Assembly: GCF_030817355.1 (NCBI RefSeq)
Contig: NZ_JAUSZH010000001.1
Location: 4,563,501-4,627,500, forward strand
Source: Streptomyces sp. V1I1
GTDB taxonomy: Bacteria > Actinomycetota > Actinomycetes > Streptomycetales > Streptomycetaceae
Length of the DNA stretch: 64,000 nucleotides
Direction of reading: 5' to 3'
Below are positions 1 to 7,543 of this stretch, piece by piece. Numbering within the stretch: position 1 is the stretch's first letter; every line of letters begins with the position of its first letter. Under the pieces are notes generated by a model. The model did not search any database and had not been told where the DNA came from. It was given only the letters and a program-made list of their open reading frames with translations. The translations under genes were made by a program, and so were the position numbers.

Positions 1-501
1 CCCCAGCGCCAGCGCCTCGCGGATCTGCTCCTCGCCGTGCAGCGGGCCGCCGAAGTCGTTGACGGCGACGATGAAGGGCGTGCCGTGGTGTTCCAGGCGG
101 TCGAGTGCGTACCAGGCGTCGGGCAGCGAGCGGGTGTCGACCAGGACGACCGCGCCGAGCGTGCCGGCGAAGATGCGGTCCCACAGGAACCAGAAACGTT
201 CCTGGCCGGGGGCGCCGAAGAGGTACAGGACGCTGCGCTCGTCGATCGTGATCCGGCCGAAGTCGAAGGCGACGGTGGTGGAGCCCTTGGCGCGTACGCG
301 GCTGGTGTCGTCGAGCGTGCGGCCCGCGCTGCTCACCGCCTCCTCCGTGTGCAGTGGGCGGATCTCGCTGACGGAGCGGACCATCGTCGTCTTGCCGACT
401 CCGAAGCCGCCCACGACGACGATCTTCAGGGCGTTGACGGTCGTCCCGGGGAGCGCGGGGTGGGGCTGCGCCGGTGGGACCGCCCGCGTGACGCGGGTCA
501 T
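1..501 (-). CDS. Conservon-type GTP/ATP-binding protein (CvnD-like), partial
   Basis: Small Ras/MglA-like GTPase of the kind encoded last in Streptomyces conservons (cvnA-B-C-D), thought to act at the membrane in signalling. The reading frame starts at the ATG at 501 and runs off the window start, so the C-terminus is missing. Visible motifs are a P-loop (GGFGVGKTT), a switch-II type LFGAPGQERF, and a VAVNDF nucleotide-specificity region. In conservons this gene normally follows a DUF742 (CvnC) gene. Here the upstream DNA holds no DUF742 and the next gene (721) is divergent, so this looks like an orphan. Its start overlaps, by ATGA, a nine-codon frame with a good ribosome binding site. Family identity is strong; the signal it carries cannot be told. 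Confidence 0.9.
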   Translation of the reverse strand, partial: MTRVTRAVPPAQPHPALPGTTVNALKIVVVGGFGVGKTTMVRSVSEIRPLHTEEAVSSAGRTLDDTSRVRAKGSTTVAFDFGRITIDERSVLYLFGAPGQERFWFLWDRIFAGTLGAVVLVDTRSLPDAWYALDRLEHHGTPFIVAVNDFGGPLHGEEQIREALALG

Positions 502-524
502 TGGTTCTGGGCAGTGCCGGTCAT
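498..524 (-). CDS. Eight-residue upstream ORF coupled to the GTPase gene
   Basis: ATG at 524 opens an eight-residue frame (MTGTAQNQ) whose TGA overlaps the ATG of the GTPase gene. A GGAAGG ribosome binding site lies 9 bp before it, whereas the GTPase start has no evident site of its own. This suggests the GTPase is translated by coupling to this mini-ORF. A -10-like TATAGT lies at 591-596 on the minus strand. It could be a leader peptide or the stump of a deleted DUF742 gene. That it is translated is inference. Confidence 0.4.
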   Translation of the reverse strand: MTGTAQNQ

Positions 525-720
525 CGAGTGTTGCCTTCCGGGGTGGCGAGGGCGTAACTGGAGCCGTTTGTTCCTGATCAAGTGGTCGTCACTATAGGAG
601 AGTTGGCGATCACAATTGGGGAGTTCTTGCGGGCTTTCTCGCGGGCGCTGCGGGCGCAACGGGCGCAAGCGGCACGTTTCCTGCCGGTGTGATGTGAGTG
701 ACAGGGGCATCCTGAGACAC

Positions 721-3585
721 ATGGCTGAACAGCGACAGGCGGGGCGAGGCGGGGCGAGCCGGCGCGAGACGGGCGAGCTGGCGCGGGAGCTCGCGAAGGC
801 GGTGCGCGGAGAGGTGGACTTCACCGCCGCCGCCCGGGCCCTGATGACCATGGACGCGTCCAACTACCGGCGCGTCCCGGTCGGCGTCGTGACGCCGCGC
901 GACGCGGAGGACGTGGCCGCCGCCCTGGAGGTGTGCAGGCGGCGCGGGGTGCCGGTGGTGCCGCGCGGCGGCGGTACATCGATCGCCGGGCAGGCCACCG
1001 GCATCGGTGTGGTGCTGGACTTCACCCGCCATATGAACGCGGTGGTGGAGCTGGACACGGCCGCCCGTACGGCGGTGGTGCAGCCCGGCGTCGTACTGGA
1101 CACGCTGCGCGACGCCGTACGGCCCGACGGGCTGACGTTCGGGCCCGATCCGTCCACACACAACCGCTGCACCCTCGGCGGGATGATCGGCAACAATTCC
1201 TGCGGCGCGCACTCGGTGGCGTGGGGGACGACCGCCGACAACGTCCGCGGCCTGTCGGTCGTGACGTACGGCGGGGACGAAATCCGCCTCGGCCAGGGCT
1301 GGGAGGGCGGTGCCCCGACCGGCCTGCGGGAGCTCGTCGGCCGGAATCTGGCGCTGCTGCGAACGGGGTTTCCGGACGGGCTGCCGCGCCGTATCTCCGG
1401 ATACGCGCTGGACGCCCTGCTGCCCGAGAGGGGCGTCGATCTGGCGCGGGCGTTCTGCGGCAGTGAGGGCACGCTGGGGGTGGTGACGGAGGCGGCCGTA
1501 CGCCTGGTTGACGCGCCGCGTGCGCGGGCGCTCGCCGTCCTCGGTTACCCGGACGAGAGCGCGGCGGCCGACGCGGCGCCCGGGCTGCTGGCGCACCGGC
1601 CGCTGACCGTCGAGGGCATGGCCCAGGACCTGGTGCCGGACGCGCGTGGGCTGCCGCGCGGCAGGGCCTGGCTGTTCGTGGAGACGGGCGGCGACACGGC
1701 GGCCGAGGCGCGGGCCGCCGCGGCGGCCATCGTCCGGGCGGCGGACGCACTGGACGGCACGGTGGTGGACGACCCGGCGGGCATGCGGGCGCTGTGGCGG
1801 GTACGGGAGGACGCGGCGGGGACGGCGACGCGGACCGCCGAAGGCGGCGAGGCCTGGCCGGGGTGGGAGGACTGCGCGGTGCCGCCGGCCCGGCTGGGGG
1901 CGTATCTGCGGGACTTCCGGGCGCTGCTCGCCGAGCACGGTCTGAGCGGCACGCCGTACGGACACTTCGGGGACGGCTGCATCCATGTCCGTATCGATTT
2001 CGACCTGATGAGCGAGGAGGGCGTGGCCCGCTTCCGGACGTTCTCGGTCGAGGTCGCGGAACTCGTCGTCGAGCACGGCGGCTCGCTGTCGGGCGAGCAC
2101 GGCGACGGGCAGGCGCGCGCGGAGCTGCTGCCGAAGATGTACGGCGACGAACTGGTCGCCCTCTTCGGGCGGTTCAAGGACGTGTGGGACCCGGCGGGCG
2201 GCATGAACCCGGGGATACTCGCCCGCCCCGACCGGCTCGACTCCAATCTCCGCTTCTCCGTCCTGCCGAAGGAACCGGTGGACGTGGCCTTCGGCTATCC
2301 GCACGACGGCGGGGACTTCGCGACGGCGGTACGCAGGTGTGTCGGTGTGGCCAAATGCCGTACGACTGAGGCGAGTGAGGGCGGCGGTGTGATGTGCCCG
2401 TCCTTCCGGGCGACGGGCGAGGAGCAGCACTCCACGCGCGGGCGGGCCCGGCTGCTGCACGAGATGCTGGCGGGCGAGGTCGTACGCGACGGCTGGCGCT
2501 CGACGGAGGTGCGCGACGCGCTCGACCTGTGCCTGTCCTGCAAGGGGTGCCGCAGCGACTGCCCGGTGGGCGTCGACATGGCCACGTACAAGGCGGAGTT
2601 CCTGCACCACCACTACGCGGGCCGGGTGCGGCCCGCCTCGCACTATGCGATGGGCCTCCTGCCCGTCTGGCTGCGGGCGGCTGCTCCCTTTGCCCGGATG
2701 GCCAACGCGGTGGCCCGGATCCGCCCGCTGGCGGCGCTCGCGAAGCGCTTGGGCGGAATCGCCCCGGAGCGTTCCCTTCCCACGCTCGCACCGGTGACCT
2801 TCCGGCGCTGGCTGGGGGAGCACATGGAGAGCCGGACGGAGATCCTGGCGGAGAACCGCACGGCGGTGCTGTGGCCGGACACCTTCACCGACCATCTGTC
2901 CCCGTCCGTCGGCCGGGCGGCGGTGAAGGTCATGGAGGCGGCGGGCATCGGCATCGTGGTGCCACCGGGCCGGGTCTGCTGCGGTCTGACGTACGTCTCG
3001 ACGGGCCAGCTCGACCGCGCGCGTGCCGTGATGCGCCGGACGCTGGACACGGTGGAGCCGCTGCTGGACCTGGCCGTCCCGGTGGTCGTCCTGGAGCCGA
3101 GCTGCGCGGCGGCGCTCAAGACGGACCTGCCGGAACTGCTGGCCGAGGACCCCCGGGCGGCGCGCTTGGCGGCATCGGTCCGGACCTTCGCCCAGGCGCT
3201 GGAGGAGTGCGCACCGGACTGGGCCCCGCCGCGCCTGGACCGGGCGGTGGCCGGCCAGACGCACTGCCACCAGCATGCGGTGCTGGGGGATGCGGCGGAG
3301 CGCCGTCTGCGCGAACGGGCCGGGCTGGTCGGGGAGTTGAGCGGTGGCTGCTGCGGCCTGGCGGGGAACTTCGGCTTCGAGAAGGGCCACTACGGGGTGT
3401 CGGTGGCGTGTGCGGAGGACCAGCTGCTGCCGGCGGTGCGGGCGGCGGGGGAGGGGGCGGAGCTGCTGGCGGACGGGTTCTCGTGCCGTACGCAGCTGGA
3501 GCAGTTGGAGGGGAGGGGGGCGAGGCATCTGGCGGAGGTGCTGGCGGAGGGCCTGGCGAAGGGTTTGGGAGTCACCCGATCGTGA
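721..3585 (+). CDS. FAD-binding and (Fe-S)-binding oxidoreductase (D-lactate/glycolate/2-hydroxyacid dehydrogenase type)
   Basis: 954-residue membrane-associated flavo-iron-sulfur dehydrogenase, probably oxidising a 2-hydroxy acid and passing electrons to the quinone pool. The N-terminal FAD_binding_4 domain shows VPRGGGTSIAGQATG (about residue 79) and GMIGNNSCGAHS (about 154). The FAD-oxidase C domain has GHFGDGCIH (about 414) and SGEHGDG (about 457). Two cysteine clusters follow: CVGVAKCR...MCPS near 540 and CLSCKGCRSDCP near 603. The C-terminal half carries two CCG signatures (CCGLTY about 753, CCGLAGN about 877). This single-chain layout matches the YdiJ/FAD-GlcD family; substrate is unknown. 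ATG 721 is chosen because homology begins just after it; a GTG at 694 is an alternative. Its end overlaps the next gene tail to tail by 14 bp. Confidence 0.9.
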   Translation: MAEQRQAGRGGASRRETGELARELAKAVRGEVDFTAAARALMTMDASNYRRVPVGVVTPRDAEDVAAALEVCRRRGVPVVPRGGGTSIAGQATGIGVVLDFTRHMNAVVELDTAARTAVVQPGVVLDTLRDAVRPDGLTFGPDPSTHNRCTLGGMIGNNSCGAHSVAWGTTADNVRGLSVVTYGGDEIRLGQGWEGGAPTGLRELVGRNLALLRTGFPDGLPRRISGYALDALLPERGVDLARAFCGSEGTLGVVTEAAVRLVDAPRARALAVLGYPDESAAADAAPGLLAHRPLTVEGMAQDLVPDARGLPRGRAWLFVETGGDTAAEARAAAAAIVRAADALDGTVVDDPAGMRALWRVREDAAGTATRTAEGGEAWPGWEDCAVPPARLGAYLRDFRALLAEHGLSGTPYGHFGDGCIHVRIDFDLMSEEGVARFRTFSVEVAELVVEHGGSLSGEHGDGQARAELLPKMYGDELVALFGRFKDVWDPAGGMNPGILARPDRLDSNLRFSVLPKEPVDVAFGYPHDGGDFATAVRRCVGVAKCRTTEASEGGGVMCPSFRATGEEQHSTRGRARLLHEMLAGEVVRDGWRSTEVRDALDLCLSCKGCRSDCPVGVDMATYKAEFLHHHYAGRVRPASHYAMGLLPVWLRAAAPFARMANAVARIRPLAALAKRLGGIAPERSLPTLAPVTFRRWLGEHMESRTEILAENRTAVLWPDTFTDHLSPSVGRAAVKVMEAAGIGIVVPPGRVCCGLTYVSTGQLDRARAVMRRTLDTVEPLLDLAVPVVVLEPSCAAALKTDLPELLAEDPRAARLAASVRTFAQALEECAPDWAPPRLDRAVAGQTHCHQHAVLGDAAERRLRERAGLVGELSGGCCGLAGNFGFEKGHYGVSVACAEDQLLPAVRAAGEGAELLADGFSCRTQLEQLEGRGARHLAEVLAEGLAKGLGVTRS

Positions 3586-4006
3586 GCTCTTCGATGGTGA
3601 GCTCTTCGATCAGCGGCGGGTCCTGGGTGAAGTCGCTGTAGCGCACCCAGGTCGGCCGGACCCGGACGTGCGTGATGCCCGGCCAGGCGAGACGGTCCCG
3701 GCCGTCCGGGTACGCGGTGAAGTAGCACGCCTGAATGCGCTCGAGCTCGGAGCCGGTGGGGAAGTCCGCGACGCCCTCGATCTGCGCGGTGATCGCGTCG
3801 TCCCAGCCGATCACGAGCGCGATGTGGGGGTCGGCGTGCAGGTTGAGGCACTTGCGCGTGGTCTCGACTGTGTCGAAGACGATCTCGAGCTCGTCGCTGA
3901 CGGCGTATCCGACGACGGCGGCCTGGGGTGCTCCGTCCGGGGCGACGGACGCCTGGACGGCGAGCTTGTACCGGCGAAGGAACCACATCAGCTCGTCGCG
4001 CTTCAT
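3572..4006 (-). CDS. Pyridoxamine 5'-phosphate oxidase (PPOX)-family protein
   Basis: 144-residue split beta-barrel protein of the FMN/F420-binding PPOX superfamily. The body (residues 8-130) has the family pattern: an N-terminal helix, a strand with VAPDGAPQAAVVGYAVSDE, then DTVETTRKCLNLHADPHIAL and a GVADFPTG segment. Such proteins use FMN, F420 or haem; the cofactor cannot be assigned. ATG 4006 is preceded by a purine-rich GAGAGGG. The C-terminus ends in a short duplication, IEELTIEELTIG, from a 15-bp direct repeat that falls in the overlap with the convergent oxidoreductase gene. Monocistronic. Family sure, function not. Confidence 0.85.
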   Translation of the reverse strand: MKRDELMWFLRRYKLAVQASVAPDGAPQAAVVGYAVSDELEIVFDTVETTRKCLNLHADPHIALVIGWDDAITAQIEGVADFPTGSELERIQACYFTAYPDGRDRLAWPGITHVRVRPTWVRYSDFTQDPPLIEELTIEELTIG

Positions 4007-4125
4007 GGGCCCTCTCTACCACGGGCGGGACGGCGCAGCCCGTTGTCGGATTCGCCTCGCCACGCTCTGTGGGTGCCCTGGCCAGGCTGCGTTGTCACAC
4101 CGGGCAAGGTCCTCCGGGCTCTTGA

Positions 4126-4659
4126 TCAGGTTCGATACCCATTGAAGGGAACGGAACTCTCCAGTGCCAGGTCGCGCCATGCGAGGTACTGGCTGATGTC
4201 AGGGGACTCGATCAGTTCACGGTTGACCTGTGTTCCGTCCGGCCGGTAGTTCAGATGCACCACGGTCGATTCGTCGAACATCCAGAAGTCCTGAATCGGC
4301 AGGTCGACCTCCCGTTCAGTCACATCCACGATCCGGTAGTCCTCCCCAGCCTCCACGTTTCCTGGGATTGCCCACCTGAATAGGTAGCGGCTGTAGTCCG
4401 TCAACGGCCTGCGGACCAGTTTGGCCCGGGTCATGGTGCGGCCCGACGACGCATTGCCCCGGATCGTCTGGTGCCACGTTGCATTGAAGTGGTCGGGCTT
4501 GGAGTCACCGGCGAGGAAGCTACGGAACGTCTCGTCTTCGGCCGGCATTGTGTACACCTGGTGCACCTCGAGTCGGAACGCGGAGCGCTTGAAGTTTCGG
4601 AAGTACGCCTTCCATTCTGCGCCGTCCAGTACGACAGGGTTAGGGCCATCCACGGACAT
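4126..4659 (-). CDS. DUF6879 family protein (copy 1)
   Basis: 177-residue acidic cytosolic protein of the actinobacterial DUF6879 family. Landmarks are a FKRSAFRLEVHQVY N-terminal segment, RAKLVRRPLTDYSRYLF in the centre and DFWMFDESTVVHLNY near the C-terminus. A second member lies at 6707-7231 with the same landmarks (REAFRLETM, ILTRPLTDYLRFEL, DFWLFDSEHAAVM). These proteins are typically encoded beside HTH-DUF5753 regulators and DUF397 proteins, as here; no activity is known to me. The start at 4659 has AAGGAG a few bases upstream. It probably shares a transcript with the gene at 4679, 19 bp upstream. Confidence 0.85.
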   Translation of the reverse strand: MSVDGPNPVVLDGAEWKAYFRNFKRSAFRLEVHQVYTMPAEDETFRSFLAGDSKPDHFNATWHQTIRGNASSGRTMTRAKLVRRPLTDYSRYLFRWAIPGNVEAGEDYRIVDVTEREVDLPIQDFWMFDESTVVHLNYRPDGTQVNRELIESPDISQYLAWRDLALESSVPFNGYRT

Positions 4660-4678
4660 GGGGCAGTCTCCTTCTCAA

Positions 4679-5146
4679 CTAACATGCGGGGCACTGAAGA
4701 TCGGGCGAGGTCCGGTTGGGGGAGCACGTCACCAAGGTCATTGTCAGGAACGCCGGCTGTTCGAGGTAGAAGCCGATGGACAGGTCGCCGCCCCAACCAA
4801 GGCGCTCTGCAGCGGAGTTGATCAGCGCGGCCAGGCGTGTGGCTTCCCGGTCCGATTCTGAAGCGAAGCGAGGCGCGTACTCGGCCAGTCGCTCATCGAG
4901 CCATTCTGCAGCCCTTTTCGGCTCCTCCCAGGTGCCCTGGAGCAGCGTCCGGGGCTTCATCAGCCAGTGAGCGGTCTCGAGCGGCGGCAGGTCGCAGACT
5001 GGAAAATCGGTTACGACGTCGCGGTACCGCTGGATCAGCTCCGGCTTGCTGCCGACCGGGGGCGGCTCGGGGTGTGGAGGGCGGCGCAAGCCTTCCTGGT
5101 CGAATCGCTGCTTCGGCCCCGTCCACAGGTAGCCGTGATGGTGCAA
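4679..5146 (-). CDS. Hypothetical protein in the DUF6879/DUF397 island
   Basis: About 155 residues, no family recognised. The sequence is rich in charged helices (EEPKRAAEWLDERLAEYAPRF, then SDREATRLAALINSAAERLGW) with a hydrophobic C-terminal part. No signal peptide or membrane segment is visible. The longest frame starts at a TTG (5146) without a convincing ribosome binding site, so the true N-terminus is uncertain. It lies downstream of a hairpin terminator (5173-5204), which puts it and the DUF6879 gene at 4126 in a unit separate from the HTH/DUF397 genes. Confidence 0.6.
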   Translation of the reverse strand: MHHHGYLWTGPKQRFDQEGLRRPPHPEPPPVGSKPELIQRYRDVVTDFPVCDLPPLETAHWLMKPRTLLQGTWEEPKRAAEWLDERLAEYAPRFASESDREATRLAALINSAAERLGWGGDLSIGFYLEQPAFLTMTLVTCSPNRTSPDLQCPAC

Positions 5147-5172
5147 CTTGCACCCCGTTCAGTGTGGTTGGA

Positions 5173-5204
5173 GGCCTCGGCCCCAGGGGGAAGGGGCCGA
5201 GGCC
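5173..5204 (-). terminator. Hairpin terminator after the DUF397 gene
   Basis: A perfect 12-bp inverted repeat (GGCCTCGGCCCC / GGGGCCGAGGCC) with an 8-base loop sits just after the stop of the DUF397 gene. There is no T-run, as is common for terminators in this type of genome. It divides the minus-strand island into two transcription units. Confidence 0.7.
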
Positions 5205-5218
5205 GGCTGGGGGTTCCT

Positions 5219-5452
5219 CTAGGCCGAGAGACCGAACCGCTCCGGGTCGATCCCGGCCGCGTCCAGCTCTGCCGTGGTGAACCGGAGCGGCTTCGCGCCC
5301 GGTTGCTTGCTGTCACCCAGGGCCCAGGCGTCCTCGCCGATGCGGGCGAGGGTCACGCAGGACTCTCCGTCGGGGTGGGTATTCCCGCCGCACGCCTTCG
5401 CGAAGGCGGCGCTCTCGATGGTGAGCGCGTACAGGTCGGTGACGTTCTGCAT
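5219..5452 (-). CDS. DUF397 domain-containing protein
   Basis: 77-residue small acidic protein of the DUF397 family. The family pattern is visible: SAAFAKACGG...SCVTLARIGEDAWALGDSKQPGAKPLRFT. DUF397 proteins occur next to HTH-DUF5753 regulators (WhiJ/AbaA-type loci, and the HTH/DUF397 pairs described in Streptomyces as toxin-antitoxin-like), and the HTH partner is two genes upstream here. GGAAGG lies 7 bp before ATG 5452. Last gene of the 7412-5219 unit. A role as partner and modulator of the HTH protein is inference from the family. Confidence 0.88.
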   Translation of the reverse strand: MQNVTDLYALTIESAAFAKACGGNTHPDGESCVTLARIGEDAWALGDSKQPGAKPLRFTTAELDAAGIDPERFGLSA

Positions 5453-5540
5453 GGGTGTGCCTTCCTGATCGTCTGGCGACCACAGGGCGTGGCCGTCCCC
5501 CGCCCGTGCCGGGCGGAAGTCGTGGGGTGTGGAGTCTGCC

Positions 5541-5846
5541 TCAGGCGGAGTGGGGGAGCTTGGACACGACGGTGACGCCTGGGCCTTTGGCGATGACGTG
5601 GGCGTGGAGCAGCGCCTGCACGCTCGACGGCGAGCCTCCGAGGGCGTCGGTCAGCTGCTCGCTCAGGAATTCGGCTTCCGAGGGAAGCAGGACCATTTCC
5701 GTGTCCGCCGTGTGCCGGCCGTTCTTCGTCAGCCAGATGGGAATACGAACGTTCCCGTCTTCGTCTTTGTAGGCGGGGCGGCTTGGAATGGGGTCCATCC
5801 GCCAACCTCTGGGAACGGGATGCTGCTTGGGCATCGCTTGCGGCAT
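5541..5846 (-). CDS. Small hypothetical protein between HTH and DUF397 genes
   Basis: 101 residues, unrecognised. The middle part contains a predicted beta-rich segment with DGNVRIPIWLTKNGRHTADTEMVL, followed by a helix (PSEAEFLSEQLTDAL). No membrane segment or signal peptide. ATG 5846 is the longest start; ATG 5834 is an alternative. It lies between the HTH regulator (33 bp upstream) and the DUF397 gene (88 bp downstream) on the same strand, so it is probably part of the same regulatory cassette. Confidence 0.65.
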   Translation of the reverse strand: MPQAMPKQHPVPRGWRMDPIPSRPAYKDEDGNVRIPIWLTKNGRHTADTEMVLLPSEAEFLSEQLTDALGGSPSSVQALLHAHVIAKGPGVTVVSKLPHSA

Positions 5847-5879
5847 GGGTTCATCGTGGGGCCAACACGGAGACCGCTT

Positions 5880-6710
5880 CTAGTCTGTTTCTTGTTCCCG
5901 CAAGAATCCGTCCCGGATGGCCTCGACCATGCTCCGCATTCCGTCGCCGGACAACGCTACTTGCTCGAAGCCGTCGAACTTCTGGACGTACAGGTCCACG
6001 TCCCTCGAGTCGGTAACGAGCACCTCGGCGTGAACCGTTTCCACGGTGACCATTCGGTTGTCTCGGATCGCGAATGAATGGTTTGCAACGTCGTATTGCT
6101 GTACACCGAGGGGGACTACGCGGATGTCTACGTGAGAAAGTCGTGATGCCGAGACGATCCGGTCGAGCTGGGCAGCCATCATCTGTGGTGAGACGATTCT
6201 CCACCGAAGCACGGGTTCTGTGATGACGAAGCGCAGTGACTTTGTGCTGTCATAGAGAACCGCTTGACGCTCAAGTCTGCCGCTAATGGTGCGCGTAAGG
6301 GAATCCTCGCTCAGGTTATGACGTTGCAGAACGGCTCGGATGTACTCCGGTGTCTGAAGCAACCCAGGAACGAGAGCCGGTTGGAACAGGCGCAGTACCG
6401 ACATCTGGGCCTCAAGAGCCCTGACCTCCTGTTGGCCCTTGTGGACGCCAACCCGCTTCAGCAGTCGCCACTCGGTAGTCTCGGTGCCGGCTGCTCGAGC
6501 GGCCTCGGTGTACTCAGCCTTTATCTCATTCGATACGCCAATAGCGACCAGGATGCGCTCGACGTCCGCTGCGCTGGGCTGAAGCTTCGCGTTCTCAATC
6601 TTGGACAGCTTGGACGGAGACATGAGCGCGCCACGGGCCACTGCTTTGGCTTCCTTTCCGGATGCCTGCCGCAGCGCCCGCAGCGCGGCCCCAAGCTGTG
6701 CTCTGTTCAC
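5880..6710 (-). CDS. Helix-turn-helix regulator with DUF5753 domain
   Basis: 276-residue DNA-binding protein. Residues about 1-65 form an XRE-type HTH (LGAALRALRQASGKEAKAVA, then SPSKLSKIENAKLQPSAADVERIL). Residues about 90-270 form the DUF5753 sensor-like domain (QPALVPGLLQTPEYIRAVL; the LDRIVSASRLSHVDIRVVP strand; HSFAIRDNRMVTVET). WhiJ of Streptomyces has this architecture. I chose GTG 6710 because it overlaps the stop of the upstream DUF6879 gene as GTGA; the longest frame begins at GTG 6728. The base composition of this island looks less GC-rich than the flanking genes, which fits acquisition by transfer. Confidence 0.9.
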   Translation of the reverse strand: MNRAQLGAALRALRQASGKEAKAVARGALMSPSKLSKIENAKLQPSAADVERILVAIGVSNEIKAEYTEAARAAGTETTEWRLLKRVGVHKGQQEVRALEAQMSVLRLFQPALVPGLLQTPEYIRAVLQRHNLSEDSLTRTISGRLERQAVLYDSTKSLRFVITEPVLRWRIVSPQMMAAQLDRIVSASRLSHVDIRVVPLGVQQYDVANHSFAIRDNRMVTVETVHAEVLVTDSRDVDLYVQKFDGFEQVALSGDGMRSMVEAIRDGFLREQETD

Positions 6711-7231
6711 TCGCCGTACTTGGCCCACCAGTCGGTGAACGGCTCCGCGTGAGCGAGCGCTGTTTCTCGGTAACGGGTAAACTCCGCCGCACCGTTCGAC
6801 GCCAACACATCCGCCCCGAGGAACGCCCCATGGTCGTCATAGCGCATGACGGCCGCATGTTCCGAATCGAAGAGCCAGAAATCCGGCACGCCCGCTAGTG
6901 GGTTAGTCTTTTCGGTGACGTCAAGGATGAAGAATTCCTCCCCTCCGGTCATGTTCTTCTGGTATCCCCACCCAAGTTCGAACCTGAGATAGTCCGTCAG
7001 CGGGCGGGTCAAGATGTGCACGCGGTAGATGCGCTTCCCCTGGCTCGTATGCGACCGAAGTGTTTCCACCCAGCCAGAGTTATAGTCCTCCGGCTGCCGC
7101 TTCCCGGCCATGAACGCCTGATAGGCGTCGATGTTCCCGGACTTGCTGTAGTCGGCCATGGTTTCCAGCCGAAACGCTTCTCGTTCGAATGCGTCGAAGA
7201 GGCCGCCGAGAGTCCTAGATGAGCTTGTCAC
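6707..7231 (-). CDS. DUF6879 family protein (copy 2)
   Basis: 174 residues, second DUF6879 protein of the island, clearly paralogous to the one at 4126-4659 (shared RPLTDY, DVTE and DFW(M/L)FD motifs) but divergent over most of its length. GTG 7231 has GGAGGG upstream within the preceding gene. It overlaps the small gene before it by 17 bp and the HTH gene after it by 4 bp, so it is translationally coupled to the regulator. This tight coupling suggests it acts with the HTH protein. Function unknown. Confidence 0.85.
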   Translation of the reverse strand: MTSSSRTLGGLFDAFEREAFRLETMADYSKSGNIDAYQAFMAGKRQPEDYNSGWVETLRSHTSQGKRIYRVHILTRPLTDYLRFELGWGYQKNMTGGEEFFILDVTEKTNPLAGVPDFWLFDSEHAAVMRYDDHGAFLGADVLASNGAAEFTRYRETALAHAEPFTDWWAKYGE

Positions 7232-7412
7232 GGATGGCCCTCCGGATGAGATCCATCGGGATCTCTACGAGGGTTTCATGAGCGGGAATCTGTAGCCCGT
7301 GGTCGGTCGGAGTCTCGCCCTGCACGAGAAGGGTGTCACGGTCCGTCGCGTACAGCGTCGGGCACTCTGTGATATCGCACGTACTGACCAGCTTGGTCAC
7401 CTTCATGGTCAT
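7215..7412 (-). CDS. Small conserved-type hypothetical protein
   Basis: 65 residues (MTMKVTKLVSTCDITECPTLYATDR...), starting at ATG 7412, which has GAGAGGGG 5 bp upstream; a longer frame from 7478 lacks a site. It contains two cysteines spaced C-x4-C (CDITEC), a beta-rich middle (ATDRDTLLVQGE) and a helical end (MDLIRRAIRDKL). Proteins of this style often head DUF6879 operons. It overlaps the DUF6879 gene by 17 bp. No function assigned. Confidence 0.75.
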   Translation of the reverse strand: MTMKVTKLVSTCDITECPTLYATDRDTLLVQGETPTDHGLQIPAHETLVEIPMDLIRRAIRDKLI

Positions 7413-7543
7413 CGGTTCCCCTCTCCCGCACTGCCAGTGCTCCGTGTCCCGTTCGATGCTCCCGAGGCGGGGACCCAAGGGTCAAGGGATCACAGTTGAG
7501 GGAACGGGAAACCGGGACCATGTCACCCACATGGGGGTGCGGC

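Noticed and set aside
610..3528. Very long minus-strand open frame opposite the FAD/Fe-S oxidoreductase
   Set aside because: Arg/Pro/His-rich translation without domains; a mirror of GC3-biased coding on the plus strand, which carries clear FAD and Fe-S motifs.
3586..4249. Plus-strand continuation of frames after the oxidoreductase
   Set aside because: No start signals or domains; antisense to the PPOX gene and the DUF6879 gene.
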